Below are positions 43,543 to 55,134 of a DNA stretch of 64,000 bases, piece after piece (position 1 is the stretch's first letter; every line of letters begins with the position of its first letter). Origin of the DNA: Xanthostigma xanthostigma (taxonomy: Eukaryota > Arthropoda > Insecta > Raphidioptera > Raphidiidae). A program made the translations under genes and the position numbers. Below the pieces are notes generated by a model. The model saw only the letters and a list, made by a program, of their open reading frames with translations, had not been told where the DNA came from and did no database searches. The stretch spans positions 47,928,820 through 47,992,819 of the forward strand of contig OY754471.1 in assembly GCA_963575645.1 (NCBI GenBank). The letters are read 5' to 3'.

Positions 43543-44345
43543 CGATTATTTCTAACACTAGTTCCCGAGCTGTGTCGGACTGTTAATGAACATTCTATTC
43601 CGTGCCCGAATTTGAATTTTAAAATTTCTATATTTTCCAAAAATTAATCTCAAATTATAATTGAATAACTTTACACACGTATCACAACAAAACATAAAAT
43701 AAATGTCGCATTCTCTTCTTTATCGATAAATTATTCGCTGAACCGTTGATCAAAAGTTCAATAAATAGAATATTATTGATTAACGCCCGGTCAAAGATGC
43801 TATTTACAAAATAATTATGTTAAATAATATATCTTCATTATAGGTATTTTATTATTGAAACGAAAATATGTACGGCGTGTGTGATAAAAGGGTTGATAAT
43901 GAAATAATGAGACAATTCGCGCACTGCCACGCTTGTCGATGCGTCATTGTTATTTATTTAGATCAGATATTCCCAGAATGGTCTATATCGACCCCCGGGG
44001 GTCGAACACAATTTGCCACGGATCCATGTCAGCGGAAAAAAATTGGGGAGCCATGAAATGAAAATGGAAGTCAACGATAGTGGATCTCCGAACAAAAAAA
44101 AAAATAAACAAACTGGACATCGTTAACCGAGAGATTAAACTTGTCTAAATTGATGCCAAATGTTAAACATTTATTAATAAAGCATCATTTTTTTGCTTTT
44201 ATTTTTTGCTTAGTTATTTTATGTAACAGAAAGTAAATTTTAATTTGAATTTAACTAATATAAATGATAAAATTTAACATGTGTTTTATAAGTTTTTCAC
44301 ACTAAACTTTGTAACATCCGTGATGATTTTTAAAGTTAAAAACCC

Positions 44346-44781
44346 CGAGTGGGGCGGCGTAGCGGTGAGAGCACTATAGATTCGCATCCGGGAGGTACCG
44401 GGTTCGAATCCCGGCGAGGGCAGATGTGGCTGGAACTTTTTCCTGCTGCCTCTCGCCGAGAAACGGTAATTCCTGTACCAGCCATCTTGTTGAGGTTTCC
44501 CATGGTTTCCCTCAACAATTCCAGATAAATATCGAGATAGTTCCTTATATTAAGGCCATGACCAATTACCTGTCAAACTTCTATGCTCAAAATTTGCCTA
44601 CCTTATACTAATTTCCTAAAAAAATTCCTTCATTCGCCCATTGCTATTAATTAAGTTGAAGTTTAAAAATTGTAGAAAATAACGGGAAGTGTGATAGATG
44701 GAAAATAGTAACGGTGCGAATGGCGTCTGTTATGACATAAAGTCGAAAAACGGACGTTAAACGCATTATTATTATTATTAA
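44346..44781 (+). mobile_element. tRNA-derived SINE, copy 5
   Basis: It has the head GGCGGCGTAGCGGTGAG, a B box, the full body and an (ATT)n tail. It lies just upstream of the signal-peptide exon at 44868. Confidence 0.86.
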
Positions 44782-44867
44782 TTCATTTTGAGTATAGACA
44801 CAAAAATAAAAAAATCGGTGTGTTTATATAGTATTCGAAATTAATTTTTATTTTTCGTTTGTTTCAG

Positions 44868-44969
44868 GTGCTTTTCGCATGCTGGGTAATTCTTTATTTC
44901 ATAAGTTGCATATCTGCGAAACCCACATGGAGACAGGGTGATCCAATAGACAGTATGTGTAAACAAAAC
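44868..44969 (+). CDS. Cys-rich peptide: signal-peptide exon
   Basis: This exon has 34 codons: the hydrophobic core FACWVILYFISCIS, then AKPTWRQGDPIDSMCKQN. The reading frame is closed upstream of the acceptor by a TAG, so an upstream exon supplying the ATG is required. The following intron (44970-45975) contains an inverted-repeat element. Confidence 0.75.
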
Positions 44970-46104
44970 GTAAGTACTTTTATAATTACAGATCAGATTG
45001 TAGATTAAAAAAAGTAAAGGAGATAGAGGTATAGTGACAGTAACTCTGTTTCAGTCAAATTATTAGAACTTCCAGGCGTGTAAAATAAAATTAAGGAGGT
45101 TGAGCCGTTTTACGAAGATAATGAAACAAATCTGAAATAAAGTTTTTTTAATAGATTTTTTTATGACAAAATTTTCTGTAAAAAATCCTAAATCATTAGG
45201 AGATTTATAAAGTTAAAAATTTAAAAAAACTTTTACATGTAGTCTTATGGAAAATAATATGTCAATCTAGCATGCAAACGGTACATTTTAATTTTTTGCA
45301 AATAACCAAATAATGCCAGCAGTTCCGAAAACTAACTATGTAAAGCATCGATGTCTTACGCATATTTTAATATTTTTTCCAATTTAATTAGGAGACTTTT
45401 AATCAATAAAAAAACCTTAGCACTTTTCGATTATGGACTTTTATTCTTGACAATTTTAAGTGAATTTTCAACGTTTTAATGATTTAATTTTAATTTTTAT
45501 TACTTCTAATTTCTTTTTTTAATTATTTACTGCAAAATATATGTAAAATACAAATATTTACATAAATTTATTTGTTTTAACCTAACTTTGTACAAAAAAT
45601 TCAAAAGCTAGTCCATTAAGTAAAAACTGAAATAATTAATTAATATTAAAAAAAAAAATTATTTATGCCTTTATGACAATAATTTATTGGTATCATCGAC
45701 TTATAACCTTTTCTAAAAATGTATTATGGAAAAGTTCCCATTTAAAATTCGACTTACTTTTGATTGAGACTGTAACGCATCAACCTCCTTAAAAAGCGGG
45801 TATGAAAATTAAATTGCCTGTTGTGGCTGGAACAGATATTATATTTTTTTTATTTATAGAGGTTTTTAAAGTTGTTTGAGTTATCGAGGTTCTACTATAG
45901 ATATTTTTTGAATTATTGTATACGTATTGTATTATATTCGTATTTTTTCTAAAAACCATTTTTTAACTTGCGCAGGAAATAGAAGAATTATGTCAAGTCT
46001 GCGCCAAGAAAACAAAGTCTATCATTGTTTATCCAATGTGCTGTTCCAACGAAGAAGACGTGACAAGTTGGTGTAAAGAATACACGCAATTTGGCTACCC
46101 TTAA
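44868..46104 (+). CDS. Secreted cysteine-rich peptide precursor (two 3' exons)
   Basis: Exon 44868-44969 (acceptor TTCGTTTGTTTCAG, donor GTAAGT) and exon 45976-46104 (acceptor CTTGCGCAG, TAA at 46102) join in phase 0. The first exon begins VLFACWVILYFISCISA, a hydrophobic segment like a signal peptide with likely cleavage before KPTW. The predicted mature part is about 60 residues with six cysteines, spaced C-x8-C-x2-C-x11-CC-x9-C. It includes ELCQVCAKKTKSIIVYPMCC and WCKEYTQFGYP at the end. Six cysteines after a signal peptide suggest a secreted hormone or growth-factor-like peptide with three disulfides. I do not recognise the family, and the spacing does not fit the insect trissin, eclosion hormone or ITP patterns I know. 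No in-frame ATG lies in the first exon upstream of the signal segment, so the start codon is in an unseen upstream exon. Confidence 0.75.
45091..45792. repeat. Inverted-repeat element in peptide-gene intron
   Basis: TTAAGGAGGTTGAGC at the left and ATCAACCTCCTTA at the right. The interior is very AT-rich without ORFs. A pogo-like end (GAGTTATCGAGGTTCTACTA) lies just beyond, at 45877-45900. Confidence 0.5.
45976..46104 (+). CDS. Cys-rich peptide: C-terminal exon
   Basis: This exon has 42 codons plus TAA. It encodes EIEELCQVCAKKTKSIIVYP then MCCSNEEDVTSWCKEYTQFG and YP. It holds five of the six mature cysteines. No dibasic cleavage site follows the last cysteine, so the peptide probably runs to the stop. 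Confidence 0.78.
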   Translation, partial: EIEELCQVCAKKTKSIIVYPMCCSNEEDVTSWCKEYTQFGYP

Positions 46105-46270
46105 TCCTGAACTGTTTATCGAAACGCATATTTTACTTGAGGACTAATTTAACTGTGGGAATTTAACGCTGAGGTAATTCATACACCTTATTTTTAATCT
46201 AGAAGATATCCGTACCTAGCATATATTAAACAAATGAAGCGTCTTCTGGACTTTATACCCATATATTTAA

Positions 46271-46602
46271 CTAGAGTCCCGCCCGGTTTCGCCCGGGTGC
46301 ATAAGAACGAATGGGGGAAATGAGTACACACATTCATCTTAGTTTACCGAGATGAATGTTGTGTCCAAATTTCATGATGCTCGGAGTTACCGTTCAAAAG
46401 TTTTTGTCGGACGGGCAAATTTTGAGTTGCATTTTGCAACATTTTTCATTGATGCTCCGCTCCCATTGGTCGTGACGTGTTATTATATAGCCTATAGCCT
46501 TCCTCGATAAATGGACTATCTAACAAAAAAAAAATGTTTCAATTCGAACCAGTAGTTCCTGAGATTAGTGCGTTCAAACAAACAAACAAACTTCTATATT
46601 GC
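46271..46602 (-). mobile_element. Helitron-like element H1, 5' end degraded
   Basis: It starts CTAGAGTCCCGCCCGG and runs through the family core (CATTCATCTTAGTTTACCGA, GCTCCGCTCCCATTGG). It stops after the GTTCAAACAAACAAAC region without the TATACTAATAT terminus. Confidence 0.72.
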
Positions 46603-46717
46603 TAGTGGCCGTAAGTGGAAGCGTGGCTCATGAAGTCAGACAGCAAATGACTATTTTCTATTGAAGGAGATTTATTTGGTTGAGGAACAATTGAAAAATA
46701 AGCTTTACCAGAGTATC

Positions 46718-46753
46718 GCTTGTGGCCAACGTTTCGAAACGTTGGCCACAAGC
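46718..46753. repeat. Perfect 36-bp palindrome
   Basis: GCTTGTGGCCAACGTTTC followed by its exact complement. It is a stand-alone palindrome with no loop. Confidence 0.9.
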
Positions 46754-47365
46754 TTATTTTTTTCCAAGTAACTTTCCGATTAGTAAAATAATTCGATTTA
46801 TCTCAAGTTTATATTGTTCTGTTTTGATCACGAGCTACGTTGTGTAAAAATAAATAACAAGATTCAATACCAAAACATTTTATAAGTCCTCAGATCATAA
46901 CCTAGAAAAATCTAATGGCAAATAAACAACGATGTTTCGACGATTTCGGCCAAAATTAAAAATATCTATATACAGTCTCAAACTGACGTAACAATGGATA
47001 TGAATTACAATTAATATAAATATTGTTGAATGACGATATTAAAAACCTTTTGTCCCAAATTTGGAAACTAGAGTAGGGCATGCGCAATATTATGTTATTG
47101 TTTTGAAAACTGTACTATATAATAAATGTAAACAATAATACAACACGCTTTTGAACTTCAAGTACGTCGCAGCTATTCAAATTAAGTGTGAATTTAAATA
47201 TTTATAAATAATTAATTCAAGTACACTTTCTCAATCGATCGTGATTTTTATAAACGGGGCGTTCCAAAAGTTCATTCATTATTATTGACGGAGTTTAATA
47301 TGGGAATTAATAAAAATACCGCATCGATTTTCCACTGCAATACATCCCGGTAGATTTTGTACATT

Positions 47366-47680
47366 ATAATACGCGTCACGAATCTAAAAGGCTCGGAAGT
47401 TAGATGCGAATGCGGGCTTGTACTTGTACAGTCTGTTGAAAAACTACATACTGGCAGCTCAACACAACTAAAATAACAATAACAACTTGACAATAGCATA
47501 CTCGACTGTACTTTAAAGCAGGAAAGCGACACGTGACAAAGGCAACGAGCGATCACGGCCAATCACCGACGAGCGCACGTTGCGGGAGCACGGTGGGAAC
47601 CTCAACGGCTCTAAAATGTGCCTTTGCGACGCTGTTTGAGACTAACTTCAGAACCTTTTAGATCCGTGGCGCGTATTATA
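47366..47680. mobile_element. MITE with TAATACGCGCCACG ends, copy 2
   Basis: It has the same ends and is homologous to the copy at 5139 in reverse orientation throughout (GGCCAATCACCGACGAGCGC versus its complement). Confidence 0.82.
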
Positions 47681-47689
47681 CTTTGTATA

Positions 47690-49085
47690 TTATTTATTTC
47701 TGTTATGTTTTGAATTTTTTTAATGGGTTGAGCTTAGCTGAACTCCGCCCTTAACAAAGGCTATTATTATTTTCACCCTCTTTCAAATGTCCACTTGACA
47801 TTTTGAAGTTTTGATGATATTTTGGCTATAATAATATTTGTATAACAAATTAAAAAATAAATAAAAAATGTGAGTCTTGGTGGGATGCCTGGGAGATGTG
47901 AAACACAAATTTAAGCAAAATTCGAGTAACTAAATTTTGCCCTGTCATCTACTAAATTTCGCCTTTAACAAAAGTTAAGTTATAATCCAACGCAAGCGTC
48001 ATCTAACGAAATATTATAGTAACTAAATTTCGTTCTGTTATCCAGATGTCGCCCTCAACTAAAGCCATGTTTAATCCAACGCACTCAAAAATATAACGTC
48101 ATCCCATAAAACAGTCGCGCCTAATTTAATTTATCGAGTGTCCCAATGTCCCATACTTCTAAACGTTGTAGAAGAAAAAAAAATGTTCTAAAAAAAATTT
48201 CCGATATCAGCATGTTTTATAGATTTTTTAACTATTATTTTATTTATGGAGTTCTTAGGTTGATAGTCGAATCACTAACAGTAGTTTTTTTGTTTTCAGA
48301 TATTCCAAAAATGCAACAGTTGCTGTTGCATTTGGTGCCTCAAATTATTTATTTAAGTTGCAGCTTTGGAGACTTCGTTTGTTAATTTATTTATTTTTAT
48401 TTATTTATTGTTTTACCACGTTATTTCGTTTTTCTATTTATGTTTATTTATATAATATGCTTCCGTATAATTTATTATTGCTTATATTCATTATTATATA
48501 ACAATTATTATAAATAATATATTTATTTCGCGTGATAATTAAATTTGCCAACGCACAGAAAAATTACAAACTTACAACAAACAAAAATATAAAAACTTCA
48601 AAAATTCACTATAAAAAATGAATCAAAAATATTTTGTTAATACCTACACTAGTAGCAGATTATTGAAATATTTTGTTTTGAATTATATGTTCAAAATTTT
48701 AAGAATATTTTTCTAAAAGAAAACAATTTTGATTTAGCAGAAAAAAGTATTTTTTTAATACTAACGAAACTTTGATGAAGATTTTTAAGTATTTTCAAAT
48801 TTGATTTTAAACGTCTTCTTTTGTTTATTATTCAAATTTGACTTATTTATTGTTTAAATAAATATTTGTTTCAAAAATATTTTTACTGAAAAAATATTGC
48901 AGGAAAACCAATTCAGCGCAGTTTTATATAAAATCAATAGCAAATTATTTCATTTGTTCTAAAACTGTATTTATTATTTTTTTTTATACCAATCAATGCA
49001 ATTTTTGTACATAAACTATATTATTTTTATATTTATTTATTAAAATAAATTATATATTTTTTTATTATCGAACACTAGTTAATTA
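47690..49085. other. Unassigned AT-rich DNA
   Basis: Extremely AT-rich from 48400 to 49080. The ORF at 48146-48385 has no recognisable similarity and lies in low-complexity sequence. Confidence 0.45.
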
Positions 49086-49090
49086 TTTAT

Positions 49091-49325
49091 ACCATAGAGA
49101 GATATAAGTTACTCGAGTACGCTAGCGGGTCTGCTTGCCATACGTGAAAGTGTCTGCAGTTCAGAGAGAGAACGCTGCAAACGTTCCGTATCATTATATA
49201 TGTTTACTTAAATCAGCATTGTTTTGTATCATTAGTCACCATAGAGATAAGGAACTTTTCTCTCTCTCTGAATTGCAGACACTTTCACGGCTCACTCGCG
49301 TACTCTGGTCTAATATCTCTATGAT
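49091..49325. mobile_element. MITE with ~80-bp inverted ends
   Basis: ACCATAGAGAGATATAAG through GTGAAAGTGTCTGCAGTTCA at the left is complemented at 49250-49325. 235 bp, no ORF of its own. Confidence 0.78.
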
Positions 49326-49659
49326 TTATACAAACAAGAATGAAAAGTATTGAAAATAAACGAGTGCGATAAAGAAGACACAAACAAAATGAAAAGAGCG
49401 ACAAAGATAACAAATGGTAACTAATTTAAATTAAGCACGAAAAGAGAGTAAATCATTTTCACTACAAACCTCTGTTCTCAGTCGCGTGTGTGTGAGTGAG
49501 AGAGATAGTACATTATGAACGTTCGACAACTGACGTCATTTAAGCTTCTATGATTGATACAATCGAAGCTGTCAAATTACATTGGAAATGTAAAATGATA
49601 GAGTCATTTTCTGGAAGTAAAGATACCTGTACCGTACCTTAGGGCAAAATGCCACGGAC

Positions 49660-49880
49660 CTTTTATTAAATATTACTTTTTCTAAAAAAAAAAACTGTTT
49701 TAGCAACATGTAACGACATTTGATAGAGTTTACTCAAAGCTATTAGTTCAGAACCAAACAAAAAAAAAACTGTTTTAGTATACCACGTAGCGACATCTGT
49801 TATAATTCGGTCAAAGCTATTAGTTCAGAAGCAAACCTGCTATAGAATTTGCTCAAAGCTATTAGTTCAGACGCCGGGCT
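49660..49880 (+). repeat. Degenerate ~80-bp direct repeats
   Basis: AAAGCTATTAGTTCAGAA occurs three times (near 49736, 49814, 49856), with ACTGTTTTAG and GCGACAT upstream in the first two. It looks like a decayed tandem array. Confidence 0.6.
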
Positions 49881-50031
49881 ATATGCTCTCATCTTTAGAA
49901 AACACTACACTTTACTGTTTGCTGAAAATGTGAGCATAGCTCCCGAATTGTACATCCGCTAATAAAACTGTTGTGGTAAGAAGTAACTATTCTTTATTTT
50001 TGTTTCAACCACAGTGCTCTTAATATTTGTA

Positions 50032-50609
50032 TACAGTATGTAAACACGTAAGATGCACATAGGAAAATTAACATTGGGAAAAATTGACTGGATCAAAGTG
50101 AGCCTTGAAATCTTGTTTTTCAATTTGACAGATAATATTCTTTTGCAAAATGAATGTGTATACTACCGAAGAAAATATTCAAATGATTACAACATCGGAC
50201 TTTTTTTTAGTAATGGGAAATTAAATTCCCAAAAATACTTAAATATGGTGCGAGATCAAATATGTCCGCTTATTCGTGTTGAACCTAAAGACATTGGGTC
50301 ACTGATTTACCAACGCCCATACGTCATACCAGTCAGACAATTTTTGAATGAAATGTTTCCAAACAGATGGAGTTGTTTTTTTGTTTTATTTTTGTACAAA
50401 AAAATTAAAATAATGATTTATAAGAGCTTTTTATTATTAAAAAAGCCAAGTAAAATAAAAATAAATCAAAATAAAATAGAAATCCTCAAGGTTACCACGA
50501 TAATTCAATATAGAAATAACAATCAATGCAGTCATGGCTAACTCTGATCCAAGTATTTTTTCTCAATGCTAATTTCCCTATATGCACTTTACGCGTTTAC
50601 ATACTGTAT
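50032..50609 (+). mobile_element. Mariner-type deletion derivative, copy 2
   Basis: The ends are inverted repeats of about 75 bp: ACAGTATGTAAACACGTAA at the left and its complement ending TTTACATACTGTA at the right, next to TA dinucleotides. It carries a decayed transposase fragment. It is homologous to the element at 21069-22081 but lacks that copy's internal insertion, so it shows the pre-insertion structure. Confidence 0.75.
50053..50541 (+). pseudogene. Tc1/mariner-type transposase remnant
   Basis: The open frame holds GKLNSQKYLNMVRDQICPLI and, after a gap, VRQFLNEMFPNRW. Mariner-superfamily transposases carry a similar G.LN...YL...R..I.P block, then WFQQDGAPAH, then VR.FLNE.FP.RW. Here the catalytic DG.P.H segment is missing or scrambled (DIGSLIYQRPYVIP), so the product cannot be active. 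The flanking ~75-bp inverted repeats belong to the element at 50032-50609. Confidence 0.65.
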
Positions 50610-51228
50610 AGTAGAACTCATGTTTTTTAAAACCTGTATTTTCCACTTCTTCTTCATCCTCATTTCGTGGCACTCATAGACCGTAATTAATTTGAGGTTA
50701 AACATTGTCAAACTTCTCCATTGGCTGAGCAAGGTAGAGAAATAAGGACTAAAAACTTGAAAATACTATAAAAATCAGTTGAAAATACACGAGTTGACTG
50801 TAGTTGTTTAAAAGTAAAAAGTAAAATTGTTTTTTTCCGTTTGGAAAACACGGAGTACGCCGACGTGTGATAAAACATTTCAAATTTTAATGAAAATCGT
50901 TTCTGGAATTTTATCAGCACATGCTTTTGGTTTTAACAGTTGGTATTACTGTACGTATTGCTCTGCGGTGTCGCAGTGCTCCTGTCTTTTTTACACATCA
51001 AAGTCGTCGCAATGGGAATTTCACTGAGGATATAACATAACGTCCGGTGCGTTTTTCACAAAGCAATACCTCAAATATTTCTCACAATTTGATACAATTG
51101 GGTAGACGCATTCTTTAACACCGCGATGTAATAAATAATACATAAGAGATGTCTTAAAAATGAAAAACGCAATTTCACGGTTTGTGTTTTTCCAACTGGT
51201 TACAAGGTTGGGTCGATTTTATCCATAT

Positions 51229-51610
51229 ACTTTTATTCTATACTGAGCATAGGAATAAAATCCCAATCGAACTATTAGGGTGCAAACATATACATCTGTC
51301 TTTTTTTAAGCCGTAAGCACTGGCGTATCCAGGAGGGCGAAACAAGCAACGGGGGACCCGGCTTAAGAAATTTCTAATTTGCCCCCTCCTGGGCCAAAAG
51401 CTGGGTACGCCCATGTTAACGTCATAGAAAAAGACAACAGAGATACTTTATCCAGATTGAATGCAAGTACATCAACCAATCATATCATCGGAGAAATCAG
51501 GGAATTACATCGAAGAAAGAGACGCAGATATAGGTATTTTCGATACGCTTTTTTGCGTTCACTCACCACACAATGAGTAGATAGGCAATGATTCATATAG
51601 TTAATTTATA
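51229..51610 (-). repeat. GTGCGGTGAGT dispersed repeat, copy 4
   Basis: A complete copy in reverse orientation, including the CACTGGCGTATCCAGG / CTGGGTACGCCCATG inverted block. The 65-codon ORF at 51379 is chance. Confidence 0.7.
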
Positions 51611-51638
51611 GATATATGATTTTATCAAACTGACATAC

Positions 51639-52161
51639 AAAGGACCTCGCACAAACCTTACGGGATTTGGTTCTCGGTTAAATTGATCGAAAATGGTTTT
51701 ATTTTATAGTTTAAAGGTCACTAAGAAAAAATGTTCATGGGCGCATAGCCTAAAAACCAATAGATTTTTAGCTACAGATACGTTTAGCGAGATTTTAGAT
51801 ATATGGGATATACATTGAATTCACGATCTTAAAAAATCCTACGCTCTAGAAATATGTTTTCGAGTGCGCTGAATCCGAATATGACATTATTATTTTATAC
51901 AGAGTGACACCTTCCAACATTACCTAGTTTTCGACAATTTTTTATTTCTAAAAAAAAAGCACAAAAGTTGAACATGGAACATGCTTGTGAATTCAATGGA
52001 TATCTCTATATCTAAAATCTTGCTAAACATATCTGTAGCTAAAAATTTATTGGTATTTAGGCTTGCGTCCATGGACACTTTTTCTTAGTGACCTTTAAAC
52101 TATAAAATAAAAACATTTTAACCGAGAACCAAATCCCATAAGGTTCGTGCAGGGGTCCTTT
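51639..52161. mobile_element. Foldback MITE with ~200-bp arms
   Basis: AAAGGACCTCGCACAAACC at the left and its complement (GGTTCGTGCAGGGGTCCTTT) at the right. The arms continue through GGTTCTCGGTTAAA, GGTCACTAAGAAAAA and GAGATTTTAGATAT. Confidence 0.78.
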
Positions 52162-52590
52162 AAAAGCGTTGACAAAGTCAGATAAGAGAAACGAGATTAC
52201 AATACATAAAAAATAATTGTTCACGCGCGCCCTCTACAAAGGTTAACACTTGGAATGTTTAAATAAAAAAACAATTGTCTTCCAACATGGCATCCTTGCC
52301 AACTTCACAACTACGAAAAACTATATCACGCTTACTTAGGGCCAGTGTTGCCAATTTTCAACGAACAAAGTTATACATAACTTTTAAAATAAATATGATT
52401 TTTAACCCCTGATCTACAAAAAAAATGTTACGTATAGTATATACTATCTGCTTTAATCTTGTGGGAGATCAATAGCTCTTGAGTGCGGTCGCCCCACATT
52501 TTTTTGTTGGAATCTACATATCGACAATGAAACATTATATATTTTTTGAGAAATTTTTTGTATAATAAAAAATTCCGAAAAATATATAGG

Positions 52591-53055
52591 TATAGTAAAA
52601 CCTCGATAACTTAATTGTTTTTTTGAATTCTCTTCCCCTCAAAGCCTAAAACTTCTATTAATTAAAGCAAAAGCCTCGCTAACTTAAACAAATATTTTGA
52701 CCGTTGGCCCTGGATAACTTACAAAAATTTTGGTGCCCTCCATTACTTAAACTCTTATCACCGAGTCATCGTGAAGAAGTATACAAACAAAAGGTTTTGC
52801 CAAATACTTTATTAATTTTTACTTCAGTCTTTAACTAAATTGCTGTGCGCATGAAATATTAAGTAATTAACAAGTGATAAAATAAAGCGGAAATTGAACA
52901 CATTCTGACAAGTTAAGTTATTAGAACAGTTGAACCTCGTTAAGTTAAAAATTAAACTTCCAAAACCTCTCTAACTTCAACTCTCGATAAGTAAAAAACT
53001 CGTTAGCCTAAATTCAACGTTTCCCTTGAACATTAACTTATCGCGGTTCTACTGT
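52591..53055. mobile_element. pogo-like MITE, second subfamily
   Basis: It has TATAGTAAAACCTCGATAAC at the left and TTATCGCGGTTCTACTGTA at the right, with repeated CTCGATAAC/TAACTTA phrases inside. No ORF. Confidence 0.65.
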
Positions 53056-53344
53056 ATTTTTCAATGGAATTTTAAGCATAACATTATGCCACAACAGCCT
53101 ATTTTAGTGTAGAACTTTGGTAGCAGTTGACAACACTGCATCAAAGACTATTTCGTAAGTACACTGATTTGAATATCAAATGACATGCAATTTTACAAAT
53201 TATTGCTTGTTTACAAACTCGACTGCCGATTACAATAGTTGTCCTATTCTGGTACAAATGTAATTTGAAATTATAATTTACTGACCTGTATAGCCGCTAG
53301 TAAATTGCGTCGCATAGTCTCCGATCGCAACGGTGGAAATTTAC

Positions 53345-53932
53345 CTTACTTAAGATTAAGACCAAGACTGAATAAGCAAGGCCAAGACCAAGACCGATAC
53401 TAAGACTGTCTCAATCCTATCAATATTAATTGTAAATAATTTATAAATCTTTAATTAACGTCTGAATAGAACTCTTCAAGTAAATAAAATTGTCGACCAA
53501 TTTTTCTCAGACCATACGATATATTGACAAAAATGATAAAAATACAAATCAATATAACAAAAGATGACGTTTCGATCCGGATTTGGATCTTCTTCAGAAA
53601 AATCTAAAAATATAAAAATTAATTAGTATTAAATTATTAATTATTTATTAACACGAATGATGGAAGTTTGAAAGAATCAAACAAATTAATGAAAAATGTA
53701 AATAATTTATAATTTATACTTATGAAAAACCTTGATGTTGATAGTATTTTGAAAAATTATTAGAAAGACGTAAAGTACCAGGTTAAATGAGCAGGATCAA
53801 GACTGAATACGCAAGACCAAGATCGAGACTTAATAAGCAAGACCAGGACCAAAAGTATATTTTGAGCAAGAACAAGATCAAGATCGAATAAGCAAGACCA
53901 TGATTATCTCAGTCTTGGTCTTGCTTTGCTCA
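53345..53932. repeat. AAGACCAAGACC-type repeats around a MITE
   Basis: CAAGACCAAGACCGA-like phrases at 53350-53405 and 53785-53930 flank a MITE copy, probably one low-complexity or element unit split by insertion. Confidence 0.5.
53448..53700. mobile_element. ATCGACCAATTTTT MITE copy, partial
   Basis: It starts TTTAATTAACGTCTGAATAG and has the TTTCGATCCGGATTTGGATC block. The right arm is not clear. Confidence 0.6.
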
Positions 53933-54610
53933 TCACTAATACCGAACCGTTGTTATAAATGTATAAAAGGAAACCGTGACTGACTGACTGACTGACTGAC
54001 TGATTAACTGACTGACTGACTGATTGACTGACTGGCTGATCTATCAACGCACAACTTAAACCACTAGACGGATTGGCACACAGATAGTTATATGACATAA
54101 GCATCTGCTAAAAACGGATTTTTGAAAATTCAACCCCTAAAAGGGTGTAACGGGGATTTAAAATTTGCATGAAGAAATCAATGCACAGCTCAAACCATTG
54201 GACGGATTGGGCTGAAATTTGGCACGCAGATAGTTATCATGATGTAGGCATCCGCTAAAACCGTATTTTTGAAAATTCAACCACTAAAAGGGTGTAACGA
54301 GGATTCAAAATTTGCATGGAGAAATCATATAAGATAGATGTATCAATTCGAAAATGCGCAGGATTATTCCAATCAACAAATAAATAAACACGTTTTTCAT
54401 GCTTTTTCAAAAACGACCTCTTCAGAGGAAGAAAAGAGGCAAATAGTCTAAAAACCAACATGATTGTCATTTTCAAGGTTTGTCAGGACGTTGATCACGC
54501 AAATGTCATCAATTTTGATGTTTACGTCGAGAAAGGAGTAACTGTACCAAATAATGGGAATGCATCCGTGTTTCGTCTCAATCGTGTGCGAAGCCGCGGG
54601 TAACGGCTAG
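53933..54610 (+). mobile_element. Helitron-like element H2 relative
   Basis: It starts TCACTAATACCGAACC after A and ends GAAGCCGCGGGTAACGGCTAG before T, sharing the 3' end with the copy at 34.9 kb. It carries a (GACT)n microsatellite at about 53979-54030 and a ~150-bp internal near-duplication (54050-54170 and 54180-54325: GACGGATTGG, CAACC-CTAAAAGGGTGTAAC). Confidence 0.7.
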
Positions 54611-55134
54611 TGTGATATAATACGATCACTTGTGTGTATATAGGATGCGCGTACATAATAAATATGTATACATAATATAATAAATAAGCGTGTGTAACTA
54701 TATTTCCCGGAATGTTCGACGTATTTCATTTGAGAATAGCTATCTCGTGCTCAGAATGTCAGATAGATTGACAGTTATATAACGTTTTACTGGTCATAAA
54801 ACACGTTTGTTTGGTTATTTTGTGTCACTCTCGCACCCATAGGCCACCGCCGCCAACTGTCAATATTCTGTTTCACACAGAAAACGGCAAACATTGAAGA
54901 ACGACAATATAGTGATATCGAGTTGTTATCGTGTTTACTATTTACCCTTGTTTCCTTTCAAAACTATCGAAACATGACGAGACAGTTTTAAAGTTTATTG
55001 CTTCGCCGAAAAAAATACAGTTCGCCGTGTGGATATACATAATATTTTTTCCGTGTTATGTGTATCTGTGGTCTAAAGGAAAAACTGTTAAAGTTGATTA
55101 TTTTCTCTACCAGGGGGGTCACAACAATTCATTA

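Noticed and set aside
44868-46104. Assignment of the peptide gene to trissin, eclosion hormone or ITP
   Set aside because: Cysteine spacing does not match these families as I know them, so no name is given.
47272-47562. 96-codon minus-strand ORF with Cys-rich stretch
   Set aside because: It falls mostly inside the MITE 47366-47680; the other MITE copy at 5139 does not keep the frame.
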